Of a DNA stretch of 64,000 nt, positions 8,080 to 15,493 are shown piece by piece (the first letter of the stretch is position 1; every line of letters starts with the position of its first letter). The stretch lies in NCBI GenBank assembly GCA_016215605.1, contig JACRJB010000021.1:1-64000 (forward strand), given 5' to 3'. Source of the stretch: Rhodopseudomonas palustris (GTDB lineage: Bacteria; Pseudomonadota; Alphaproteobacteria; Rhizobiales; Xanthobacteraceae). Position numbers and translations under genes: made by a program. The notes under the pieces were generated by a model. The model did not search any database and was not told where the DNA came from. It saw only the letters and a program-made list of their open reading frames with translations.

Positions 8080-10122
8080 TTGAACAGCGTCGGGCGTTTT
8101 CGGGTCGCGCTGGTCGCTGCGCTGGCGTCGTTCTGCGGCGGGGCCGGGCACGCGGAGGTGCCGCGCAGCAGCTTCTATGCGCTCGGCCCCGAACTGTGTG
8201 GCAGCGCGCCGCTGGCGTTTCCGCGGATTCCCATCGACATGAAGAAGGGGTTTTGCGCCGGCCTCGTCGCGGGCGCGGCGGACGGCCTGCGGTTTCCGCG
8301 CGGCATCGTGCAGATCCCCGGCCAGCGCCAATTCATCGTCGCCGATATGGGCGGCTGGGGACACGGCGACGGGCGGCTCTTGATGCTCGATCCGCAGGCC
8401 GCGCCGGGCCAGCGGCTCCGCGAAGTGCTGACCGGGCTCGACTATCCGTTCGGCCTGGCGATCGGGCCCGACAACAAACTCTATGCCTCGATGGCGGAGA
8501 CGATCTTTCGGTTCGATCCGCTGAGCGCCGATCCGAAGACCAGCGTCGAGACCATCGTCCACAAGCTGCCCGGCCGCCGGATCACGCTGGCCGACGGCAC
8601 CGCGATCGAGGAAAGCGCGCATCCGATGAAGGCGTTCGCCTTCGACCGGACCGGGCGGTTGTTCGTCAATGTCGGCGCGCACAGCGACAATTGCCTCGCC
8701 TCGGCGCCCAAACCCTGCGTCGCCGAGCAGGGTAGCTCGCCGCTCGCCGCGATCTGGATGTTCACGGCGCCGGCGGGCGGCGTATTTCCCGCGCTGCAGC
8801 CCAACGATCCCAATCCGCCGCGCACGATCTACGCCAAGGGCCTGCGCAACTCGATGGCGCTGGCGGTGCATCCGCGCTTTCCCGACCCGGGCTACGCCTT
8901 CCTGCAGGCCGAGAACGCCCGCGATCTGCAGGACCCGTTCAAGCCCAATGAGGAGATCAATGCGATCGAGCCGGGCCGGCATTATGGCTGGCCGTATTGC
9001 TACGACCTGTCGACGCCGAGCCCGGAATTCGGCGCGCTGCTGCAGCAGAAAGGACCGCTGAAGAATTTCTGCGGCAATGACGCGGCCTACCAGCCGCCGC
9101 TGTCGCTGCTGCCGCCGCATGCCGCGCCGCTCGGCATGGCGTATTATCGCGGCGGCAAATTCCCCGAGCTCGACGGCAAGCTGTTGATCGCCCTGCACGG
9201 CTATCGGCCGACCGGCGGCCGGATGCTGATCTACGACGTCGACGAGCACGGCTTTCCGAAGCCGGCGCCGCCGCCGGTGCGCTATCAGGTCAGTTGCAGC
9301 GCCGAGCCCTCGCGCCCGTTCCGGACTGATTCCGGCCTCGCCGCCGCGGCGCCGTTCGCGGAACTGATCGCGGGCTGGCACCGCGTCAACGGCGCACGGC
9401 CGCGCGGTGCGCCGGTCGGCTTCACCGTCGCCGATGACGGTGCGATCTGGCTGGTCGAGGACAAGAACCGCAGCGTGATCCGGATCGATCGTTCGACCTC
9501 CGATCCCGAGCCGCTGCCGTGCGACACCCGGAGCACTGCGCAGGTCGACGAACTCGCGCGCTTCGTCGCCACCAATCCCGACAACAGGACGCGGCTCACC
9601 ACGATCCGCAAGGGCGTGATCGAGAAGCACTGCCTCGGCTGTCATTCCGATTTCGGCTTGCGGCCCGGTCAGTCGGATAAAGACAAGGATCAGGCGGCGC
9701 TGCGCTTCATGCTCGGGCAGGACGGCTGGATCTATCCGGGCGATCCGGACTCCGGGCGGCTGCGCACCCGCCTGCGCGGGCTCGGCGCCGAAAAGCTGAT
9801 GCCGCCGGGTGGTGAAAATCTGCCGAAGACCGAGCCCGGCTATCGCAAGCTGCTCGATCAGATCGATCTGTTGGTCGGCAAAATGGTCCCCGGCACGCGG
9901 ATGCGGGTGAAGCAGGGCATCCCCGAACGCAAATTCTCCGATCGCAGCGGCAAGGAATGCGGCGAGATCCCGGCCGGCAAGGTCGTGGTGGTGACACAAA
10001 GGCAGGCCTCAGATAGGCCGGGCTTCAGCCGGTTCTATCGGCCGGCCGATCCTTTCCTCAATGGCGAGTGCAGCGACGCGGATGGCTACTACATCAGGCA
10101 GAACTTTTTGGTGCCGTTGTAG
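8080..10122 (+). CDS. Periplasmic PQQ-type sugar dehydrogenase fused to a cytochrome c domain
   Basis: About 680 residues from a TTG start at 8080 that has a perfect AGGAGG Shine-Dalgarno at 8067-8072; the longer frame upstream has no such site. A signal peptide (ending CGGAGHA) precedes a beta-propeller of the soluble aldose/sorbosone dehydrogenase type with GLDYPFGLAIGPDNKLY, KGLRNSMALAVHP and HYGWPYCYD. A c-type heme motif, CLGCH, follows at residues 518-522, and LMPPGGENLP supplies a likely distal Met. The family oxidises aldoses or sorbosone with PQQ in the periplasm; here the heme domain would pass electrons on. The last 62 bases overlap the next gene in another frame. Substrate unknown. 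Confidence 0.75.
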   Translation: MNSVGRFRVALVAALASFCGGAGHAEVPRSSFYALGPELCGSAPLAFPRIPIDMKKGFCAGLVAGAADGLRFPRGIVQIPGQRQFIVADMGGWGHGDGRLLMLDPQAAPGQRLREVLTGLDYPFGLAIGPDNKLYASMAETIFRFDPLSADPKTSVETIVHKLPGRRITLADGTAIEESAHPMKAFAFDRTGRLFVNVGAHSDNCLASAPKPCVAEQGSSPLAAIWMFTAPAGGVFPALQPNDPNPPRTIYAKGLRNSMALAVHPRFPDPGYAFLQAENARDLQDPFKPNEEINAIEPGRHYGWPYCYDLSTPSPEFGALLQQKGPLKNFCGNDAAYQPPLSLLPPHAAPLGMAYYRGGKFPELDGKLLIALHGYRPTGGRMLIYDVDEHGFPKPAPPPVRYQVSCSAEPSRPFRTDSGLAAAAPFAELIAGWHRVNGARPRGAPVGFTVADDGAIWLVEDKNRSVIRIDRSTSDPEPLPCDTRSTAQVDELARFVATNPDNRTRLTTIRKGVIEKHCLGCHSDFGLRPGQSDKDKDQAALRFMLGQDGWIYPGDPDSGRLRTRLRGLGAEKLMPPGGENLPKTEPGYRKLLDQIDLLVGKMVPGTRMRVKQGIPERKFSDRSGKECGEIPAGKVVVVTQRQASDRPGFSRFYRPADPFLNGECSDADGYYIRQNFLVPL

Positions 10123-11035
10123 CGCCGCCCTGTCGAGCGCTGTGCTGATCGCCGTCGCGACCGCCGCCGTCGCCGATCCGGCGTTGTTCCAGAGCAGCCA
10201 GCTGACGCCCGCGGGCGAATACACTTTCGGCATCGAAGGCCCGGCGGTCGACGCCGCGGGCAATCTGTTTGTCGTCAATTTCGGCAAGCCGGGCACGATC
10301 GGCCGGCTCGCGGCCGGCGCGTCGACGTCGGAGAAATACATCGATCTGCCCGACGGCAGCGTCGGCGTCTCGCTGCGCTTTGCCCGCGACGGCGCGATGT
10401 ACATCGCCGACTACAAGCGCCACACCATCTTCACGCTCGCGCCGGAGTCGCGCGAGCCGGCGGTGTGGTTCCAGTCCGATGCGATGAGTCAGCCCAACGA
10501 TCTCACCATCGCGCGCGACGGCACGCTGTATGCGAGCGACCCGGACTGGAAAGGCCGCAGCGGCCGGATCTGGCGGATCGCCAAAAGCGCCGACAGCACG
10601 GTGCAGGGAACGCCGATGCCCGCGCCGCGTGCTATGGGCACCACCAACGGCATCGATCTCAGTCCCGACGGCAGGACGCTGTATGTCGGCGAGTCGAACA
10701 GCGGTCAGGTGTGGTCCTACACGATCGCCGGCCTCGCTTTGACCAACCCGCGGCTGCTCGCGACCTTCGAGCCGAACACGATCGACGGACTGCGCACCGA
10801 CGTCGCCGGGCGACTGCTGATCGCCCGCATCCTGAAAGGCCAGATCGCCATCGTCGCGCCGAGCGGCAAGCCGATCCGCGCCGTCGTGCTGAAAGGCAAG
10901 GAGCCGACCAACCTCGCCTTCGGCGGCCCCGACGGCAAGACCGTCTACGTCACCCAGCGCCAGGGCGGCTACATCGAAACCTTCCGCACCGATCAGCAGG
11001 GGCGGGAGCGGTGCGTGGTGATGGGGACGTGCTGA
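10061..11035 (+). CDS. SMP-30/gluconolactonase-like secreted beta-propeller
   Basis: 324 residues with an N-terminal export signal (hydrophobic AVLIAVATAAVADP) and a six-bladed propeller of the SMP-30/gluconolaconase/strictosidine-synthase-like family: IEGPAVDAAGNLFVVNF, GAMYIADYKRHTIF, QPNDLTIARDGTLYASDP and TTNGIDLSPDGRTLYVGES. The Asn and Asp in the NDL and NGID motifs are the usual metal ligands. It would hydrolyse a sugar lactone, which fits a position directly after a sugar dehydrogenase whose product is a lactone. The start is uncertain: the ATG at 10061 overlaps the upstream gene by 62 bases, and an internal ATG at 10082 or GTG at 10142 are alternatives. Confidence 0.72.
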   Translation: MASAATRMATTSGRTFWCRCSAALSSAVLIAVATAAVADPALFQSSQLTPAGEYTFGIEGPAVDAAGNLFVVNFGKPGTIGRLAAGASTSEKYIDLPDGSVGVSLRFARDGAMYIADYKRHTIFTLAPESREPAVWFQSDAMSQPNDLTIARDGTLYASDPDWKGRSGRIWRIAKSADSTVQGTPMPAPRAMGTTNGIDLSPDGRTLYVGESNSGQVWSYTIAGLALTNPRLLATFEPNTIDGLRTDVAGRLLIARILKGQIAIVAPSGKPIRAVVLKGKEPTNLAFGGPDGKTVYVTQRQGGYIETFRTDQQGRERCVVMGTC

Positions 11036-11377
11036 GGAGGCGGTTGCTTTCTTCGGCCGAAGCAATGCGTTCAACAGTATCAGGCGGATTAGTTCGCCAT
11101 TGCGAGGCGCGAAGCGACGAACGGTCCGGTTCCGGCGGATGTCGCACTGGATTGCGTTGCTTCGCTCGCAATGACGAACGCAGGGCGTTGATCGGATTCG
11201 CCACATTGTCAGGTTCTGACGCACCGGCATGGGCGTTTCGCCAGCCGAGCTCCGCCTCTTGATCCGTCCCGACAACCCGTATGCGCCGAGCAGACCTTCA
11301 AGCCGCCGGCTGCCGAAGGGCAGGCGATGCGTCGCTGCACGGCGTCGCAGTCCCTTGACTTCCGGGCGCGAACGAGA
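11036..11377. other. Intergenic spacer with a REP-like element
   Basis: No gene is supported. An interspersed palindromic element occupies 11098-11173 (separate entry). The rest, up to the AT-rich dyad at 11378, is GC-rich, and I recognise nothing in it. Confidence 0.5.
11098..11173. repeat. Interspersed palindromic repeat, cattgcgag family
   Basis: The arms cattgcgag (11098-11106) and ctcgcaatg (11165-11173) are perfect inverted repeats, and adjoining gcgaagcgacg and cgttgcttcgc segments extend the pairing imperfectly. Elements of this form, meaning 'cattgcgagcgaagcga ... ctcgcaatg', are very common between genes in Rhodopseudomonas and Bradyrhizobium. It lies just after the lactonase gene. 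Confidence 0.65.
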
Positions 11378-11411
11378 TTTCATATATGCAATTCAAAAAT
11401 CATATATGAAA
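11378..11411. promoter_or_regulatory. AT-rich double palindrome, candidate operator
   Basis: tttcatatatg (11378-11388) and catatatgaaa (11401-11411) are perfect 11-base inverted repeats. Each arm contains the 8-base palindrome catatatg, and the two palindromes start 20 bases apart, about two helical turns. The block is strikingly AT-rich in a GC-rich region. A TTGACT hexamer at 11355-11360 could be a -35 element, though the matching -10 is not clear. It precedes the decarboxylase cluster and may bind the IclR protein encoded at 14611-15393. Confidence 0.5.
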
Positions 11412-11428
11412 AATACGGGAGGGGCACA

Positions 11429-11452
11429 GTGAGAACGCTGCGTCGATGTTGA
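11429..11452 (+). CDS. Possible 7-residue leader peptide
   Basis: A GTG codon at 11429 is preceded at good spacing by a purine-rich GGGAGGGG (11417-11424) and opens a seven-codon frame, MRTLRRC, ending TGA at 11450-11452. It sits between the AT-rich dyad and the decarboxylase GTG at 11559. Tiny ORFs with a strong ribosome site can be regulatory leaders, and a terminal Cys codon could make it sensitive to cysteine supply. Chance is a real alternative for so short a frame. Confidence 0.25.
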   Translation: MRTLRRC

Positions 11453-11558
11453 AAGAGGCTTCGTCAGCGGCCGTTCGGTCCCTCTGCAATGGACCAGAAG
11501 CCGTCCGGGTGCCCGCCGCCTCGCACACCATCCCTTCCCGCACAGAGAGTCATCGACC

Positions 11559-12350
11559 GTGACTGATGCTGACGATTCCCGCCGAATGTTCGGTAGTTAC
11601 GAACTCAAGCCGAACAGCGGTGTGAATCCGCCGTACTCGCCCGCCTATCCGGTCGAGTGGGGATGTTCGCTGCGGACGGTCGAGATCATGACCCGGGTCG
11701 AGCAGTCGAAGCTTCAGAAATTGCTCGCGGATGCCCCCTTCGAACTGGTCAACGACCGGGTCGCGTTCCGGTTCATGACATCGCCCGGCCACTCGCTCGC
11801 GATTCACGCGGGTGAGATGTTCGATCTGATGATCAGTGTTCCGGTGCGTTACAAGGACCTGTTCACCGAGACGCACATCTTCATGTACTGCAGCGACCCG
11901 ATGGGCATCTGTGCCGGACGCGAAGTGTTCGGCTACACCAAGAAGGACGCTCACTACACGTTCGACGAGCGCCCCGACGGCTCGATCGTCGGTTCCGTGA
12001 CTCGTCGTGCCATTCCGCTGGCCGATTTCAGCTTCACCCCGGACCCGGCTGCGCCGACGGTCCGCATCGTCGACGGAGATGCGCTGCCGGCGGGCGAAAT
12101 CCACGTTCGGCGCCTTCCGCATCCTGAGCGGCTCGAAACCGCCTATGCCGACATCGCTTACCGCCGCACGCCTCTGAAATACTCGGTCCCGAAGCCGGGC
12201 CGCGCAACGCTGAACCTGCATCCCAGCGTCTACGATCCGATAGCGGAGTTGGAGCCCGAGATCATCGGCGCGCACTTCATGACGTCGGACGTCTACGGTG
12301 GAGGATTTGGCGTCGAGGATCGCCGTCTGCTCGAGCGACTGATTCCATAA
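11559..12350 (+). CDS. Acetoacetate decarboxylase-family protein
   Basis: 263 residues of the acetoacetate decarboxylase (ADC) superfamily. The Schiff-base region is clear: GREVFGYTKKDAH at residues 120-132, with Lys128/Lys129 in the place of the catalytic Lys pair and the preceding Gly-Arg-Glu that tunes it. C-terminal FGVEDRR and HFMTSDVYGG are also family-like. ADC releases CO2 from beta-keto acids; superfamily members also do aldol and hydrolase chemistry on other oxo acids, so acetoacetate should not be assumed. It begins at GTG 11559 and leads a plus-strand unit with a binding protein and an SDR, downstream of an AT-rich dyad. Confidence 0.8.
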   Translation: MTDADDSRRMFGSYELKPNSGVNPPYSPAYPVEWGCSLRTVEIMTRVEQSKLQKLLADAPFELVNDRVAFRFMTSPGHSLAIHAGEMFDLMISVPVRYKDLFTETHIFMYCSDPMGICAGREVFGYTKKDAHYTFDERPDGSIVGSVTRRAIPLADFSFTPDPAAPTVRIVDGDALPAGEIHVRRLPHPERLETAYADIAYRRTPLKYSVPKPGRATLNLHPSVYDPIAELEPEIIGAHFMTSDVYGGGFGVEDRRLLERLIP

Positions 12351-12427
12351 ACGAGACCCGTCAGCCAAAGCAGCTGCGGGCCGTAGAGAGCCGGCGCGAT
12401 CGATCGCCGGTCCAAAGGGAGGATTGG

Positions 12428-13675
12428 ATGACCGAATCGGTTTTGCCGATGAGCCGACGTCGTTTCCTGGTCGGCGCGGGCGGGCTCACGCTGGCGGCGA
12501 CCGGACTGAGGACCGCAAGGGCCGACGACACCGTGCCGCTGCGGCTGGGTGTTCTGACCGACATGTCGAGTCTCTATGCCGACACGACCGGACCGGGCTC
12601 GGTGGCGGCAGCCAAGCTGGCCGTGGAGGACTTTCTCGCGGGGCCTCGCCAGTCGAAGCGCCCGATCGAAGTGATCAGTGGCGATCACATGAACAAGGCC
12701 GATTTGGGCGTCAACATCGCGCGCGAATGGATCGACCGGAACGGCGTCGACGCCCTTGTCGACGTGCCGAATTCAGCGGTGGCACTCGCGGTCCGCAATA
12801 TGGTTCAACAGAAGAACAAGGCGATGCTGGTTTCCGGATCGTCCTCGTCGGATCTGACGGGCAAGAGTTGCTCGCCCAACCTGGTCCATTGGACCTACGA
12901 TACCTATGGCCTTTCGACCGGCTCGGCGCGGGCCGTCTTGGCGGAAGGCGGCAAGACCTGGTTCACGCTCACCGCCGACTATGCCTTCGGGCACGCGATG
13001 GAGCAGGACATCAAGAGAATCGTGCAGCAGCACGGAGGCTCGGTGGTCGGCGGCGTGCGCGTGCCGATCAACAGTCAGGACTTCTCGTCGTTCCTGCTGC
13101 AGGCACAGGCCTCCAAGGCTCAGATCATCGCGCTCATCAACGCCGGCGGGGACACCATCACCTCGATCAAGCAGGCGGTCGAGTTCGGCATCACGCAAAG
13201 CAGTCAGCGCGTGGTTGCGATGGTGCTCTATCTCAGCGATGTTCACTCGCTCGGATTGAGCGTGGCCCAGGGCCTGCAATTCGCCGAGTCGTTCTATTGG
13301 GACCTGAACGAGGGGACGCGAGTCTGGGCCAAGCGCTTTGCGCCTCTGAACAACGGTAGATATCCGACTGCCTTGCAGGCCGGAGTCTACGGCGCGACGC
13401 TGCATTATCTCAAGGCGGTCGATGCGCTCGGCGCCTCCGACGACGGCAAGGCGGTGATCGAGAAGATGAAGGCCCTGCCGACCGACGATCCGTTGTTCGG
13501 CAAAGGAAGTATTCGGGCCGACGGACGCAAGCTGCACAACATGTATCTGTTCGAAGTGAAGAAGCCGGCTGAGTCGAAGTATCCGTGGGATTACTACAAG
13601 CTCGTCAAGACTATTCCTCCCGAGGAGGCTTGGCGGCCGCTCGGCGAAGGGGGCTGTGACTTCGTCAAATCATGA
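12428..13675 (+). CDS. Tat-exported ABC-type substrate-binding protein (LivJ-like), orphan
   Basis: 415 residues. The N-terminus has a twin-arginine signal, SRRRFLVGAGG, followed by a hydrophobic stretch and a RADD cleavage region, so it is probably folded before export. The mature part is a type I periplasmic binding protein of the branched-chain amino acid/urea/aromatic acid group: LRLGVLTDMSSLYADTTGPG, AKLAVEDF, HMNKADLGVNIAREWID and DYAFGHAMEQDIKR. These bind small carboxylates or amides for ABC import. No permease or ATPase gene is nearby, so it either shares a distant transporter or works as a sensor. SD AGGGAGG precedes the ATG. Its TGA overlaps the ATG of the SDR. Confidence 0.85.
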   Translation: MTESVLPMSRRRFLVGAGGLTLAATGLRTARADDTVPLRLGVLTDMSSLYADTTGPGSVAAAKLAVEDFLAGPRQSKRPIEVISGDHMNKADLGVNIAREWIDRNGVDALVDVPNSAVALAVRNMVQQKNKAMLVSGSSSSDLTGKSCSPNLVHWTYDTYGLSTGSARAVLAEGGKTWFTLTADYAFGHAMEQDIKRIVQQHGGSVVGGVRVPINSQDFSSFLLQAQASKAQIIALINAGGDTITSIKQAVEFGITQSSQRVVAMVLYLSDVHSLGLSVAQGLQFAESFYWDLNEGTRVWAKRFAPLNNGRYPTALQAGVYGATLHYLKAVDALGASDDGKAVIEKMKALPTDDPLFGKGSIRADGRKLHNMYLFEVKKPAESKYPWDYYKLVKTIPPEEAWRPLGEGGCDFVKS

Positions 13676-14436
13676 TGGCGGAAAGCCGAAGCGACGGTCG
13701 GGTGGCCTTGGTCACCGGCGGCGGCGGCGCGATTGGTCGTGCGATCGCCGTCCGGCTGGCGTCTGTTGCGAGCGCGGTCGCGGTCGTCGATCTTGACCTC
13801 GCCGCCGCTGCGGAGACGGTCGCCGCCGTCGAAGCACGAGGCGTCAAGGCGATCGCGATCCGTGCGGACGTGTCCGCCGAGGCCGAAGCTTCTGGCTTTG
13901 TGGACACGGTCGAGCGACGATTGGGGCCGATCGGGATCTTCGCCAACAATGCGGGGATCGAAGGCGTCGTCGCGTCGCTGGATCAGTATCCGGTCGAGAT
14001 GTTCGATCGGGTCATGCAGGTGAACGTCAGGGGAATCTTCCTCGGACTCAAATTTGTGCTTCCGCGGATGCGCGACCGTGGGCGGGGCGTGATCATCAAC
14101 ACGGCATCGACTTCGGCGATCCGCGGCCGTGCAGGTCTCGCCGCCTACGTGGCATCGAAGCACGCCGTGTTGGGGCTGACGCGCGTAGCGGCCCTCGAAC
14201 TGGTCGGTACGGCGATCCGCGTGAACGCCGTGCTGCCGGGACCGATCGAATCGAGGATGATCCGCGACCTCAACCGCATGGCAGGAGCGGACGGTGATCG
14301 ACTGTCGCGCGCGGGATCTGCCCCCTATGGCCGCCCAGAGGATGTCGCCGATGTGGTGGCACTTCTCGCATCCGACCAGACACGTCACGTCAACGGCGCG
14401 GCGTGGGTCGTCGACGCCGGAATGACCGTCGCCTAG
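13672..14436 (+). CDS. Short-chain dehydrogenase/reductase (SDR)
   Basis: A 254-residue classical SDR. The cofactor loop TGGGGAIG is at residues 15-22, followed by VVDLD after strand 2, which favours NAD(H), then NNAGIEG, a Ser/Thr-rich INTASTSAIRG catalytic strand, and Tyr159/Lys163 in YVASK. The C-terminal VNGAAWVVDAGMT is typical of FabG-like alcohol dehydrogenases. The start overlaps the preceding stop (ATGA), so the genes are translationally coupled. It probably oxidises or reduces a hydroxy/keto group in the same pathway as the decarboxylase. Its TAG stop lies inside the outer arm of the hairpin at 14433-14476, which likely terminates the transcript. Confidence 0.88.
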   Translation: MMAESRSDGRVALVTGGGGAIGRAIAVRLASVASAVAVVDLDLAAAAETVAAVEARGVKAIAIRADVSAEAEASGFVDTVERRLGPIGIFANNAGIEGVVASLDQYPVEMFDRVMQVNVRGIFLGLKFVLPRMRDRGRGVIINTASTSAIRGRAGLAAYVASKHAVLGLTRVAALELVGTAIRVNAVLPGPIESRMIRDLNRMAGADGDRLSRAGSAPYGRPEDVADVVALLASDQTRHVNGAAWVVDAGMTVA

Positions 14437-14476
14437 AGCTTTTCCGGTTCTGATAGAATCGGAACCGGAGCTCTAG
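14433..14476. terminator. Stem-loop at the end of the decarboxylase/SDR unit
   Basis: ctagagct (14433-14440) pairs with agctctag (14469-14476). Inside, ccggttc (14444-14450) pairs with gaaccgg (14462-14468), and gat/atc close an AGA loop. The SDR stop codon is within the outer arm. There is no long T-run directly after it, although a ttcttgtttt patch follows at 14478. It also forms the left part of a larger dispersed repeat. Confidence 0.5.
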
Positions 14477-14540
14477 ATTCTTGTTTTGACGCGTTTTCTT
14501 CACGCGAACCGGTTTCCACTTCGCTCGAAAACGCTCTAGA
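14477..14540. repeat. Dispersed intergenic repeat, right part
   Basis: The segment containing ttgttttgacgcgttttctt, acgcgaaccggtttccactt and cgaaaacgctctag is a form I recognise as widely scattered between genes in Bradyrhizobium and Rhodopseudomonas. A degenerate reverse-oriented copy lies at 5369-5425. It fills the space between the convergent SDR and IclR genes. Confidence 0.6.
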
Positions 14541-14610
14541 TTCTCCTGTTCCAATCGAGTGAGGCGGCAAAACCGCGAAAGCCTAGCCGGGTCGTTCGTC
14601 GTGCGAGCGA

Positions 14611-15393
14611 CTATGGGCCGCCGACGCGGCCGCCGATCCGTTCGGACAACACATGCGCCGCCTTGCGCAATTCGCTGGCGATCGTCGCCGCTTCGGCATC
14701 CGGGATCTTGTCTTGGCGGACCAATGGCACGGTCAGCGCCGCGACGCAGCGACCGGACGAGTCGATGACCGGACAGCTGTAGGCCAATATCCGAGTATAT
14801 CCGTCATCGTTCGAAAAGTTTCCGCCATCGGCGGAAATCCTGTCGAGCGCTGCGATCGCCTTGCGGAGGCTGACGCTATCATTGTCAGCGATCATCCTCG
14901 CGAGCTCGTCGCGCCGGCCAGGCAGCTGAAACGCCGCCAGCACCTTGGCCGATGGATATTGTTGCGAGAGCGGAAACACCGCGCCGGCCTTCACCGACCA
15001 GCCCATCAGCCATTCCGGCTCGATGCGCGCAATCACCATGAACTGGTCGCCGTGCAGCACCGTGATGTGACACGACAGCTGGACCTTGGCCGCGAGCTGT
15101 TCCATCACCGGGAGCGCAGTCTTGAGCAGCCGCTCCGTCGGTGGGTATTGCGAGGCGATGCGAAACAGTTTCAGCGTCAGGGCGTATTCGCCCGTTGCCG
15201 GATCGCGGGCGACGTAGCCGCGCCGCTCCAACGCGACCAGCATCCTGAAGATCTCGCTGACCGATCGACCGACCCGATCGGCCAGCTGCCTTTGCGTCAG
15301 GCCGCGCGACTCGGTCGCCAGCGCCTCGAGCAGATCGAGTCCCTTCTCGAGCGCTGGTGCGGCCGGCTGAGTCTTCGCTGGCGACTTCGTCAT
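14611..15393 (-). CDS. IclR-family transcriptional regulator
   Basis: About 260 residues. The N-terminal winged helix (ALEKGLDLLEALATESRG, LTQRQLADRVGRSVSEIFRML, GYVARDPATGEYAL) is followed by the IclR effector domain, with SCHITVLHGDQFMVIARIE, PSAKVLAAF and AYSCPVIDSSGRCVAALTV. IclR proteins are usually local repressors or activators that sense small aromatic or aliphatic acids. I placed the start at the internal ATG 15393 (MTKSPAKT) rather than 15432. It converges on the decarboxylase-binding protein-SDR unit and is the obvious candidate regulator of it. Confidence 0.85.
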   Translation of the reverse strand: MTKSPAKTQPAAPALEKGLDLLEALATESRGLTQRQLADRVGRSVSEIFRMLVALERRGYVARDPATGEYALTLKLFRIASQYPPTERLLKTALPVMEQLAAKVQLSCHITVLHGDQFMVIARIEPEWLMGWSVKAGAVFPLSQQYPSAKVLAAFQLPGRRDELARMIADNDSVSLRKAIAALDRISADGGNFSNDDGYTRILAYSCPVIDSSGRCVAALTVPLVRQDKIPDAEAATIASELRKAAHVLSERIGGRVGGP

Positions 15394-15493
15394 CGGACGT
15401 TGTTCGACGCGGACATGATCAATCTGCACCACACGTCATGGATCACGGAAAATCGGGCCAATGGATCAGCTCCGTGCTCCCGGCGATCTGGAG

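Noticed and set aside
7846-9999. 717-codon minus-strand frame across the sugar dehydrogenase
   Set aside because: Antisense shadow; the plus strand encodes a recognisable propeller-heme protein with a strong ribosome site.
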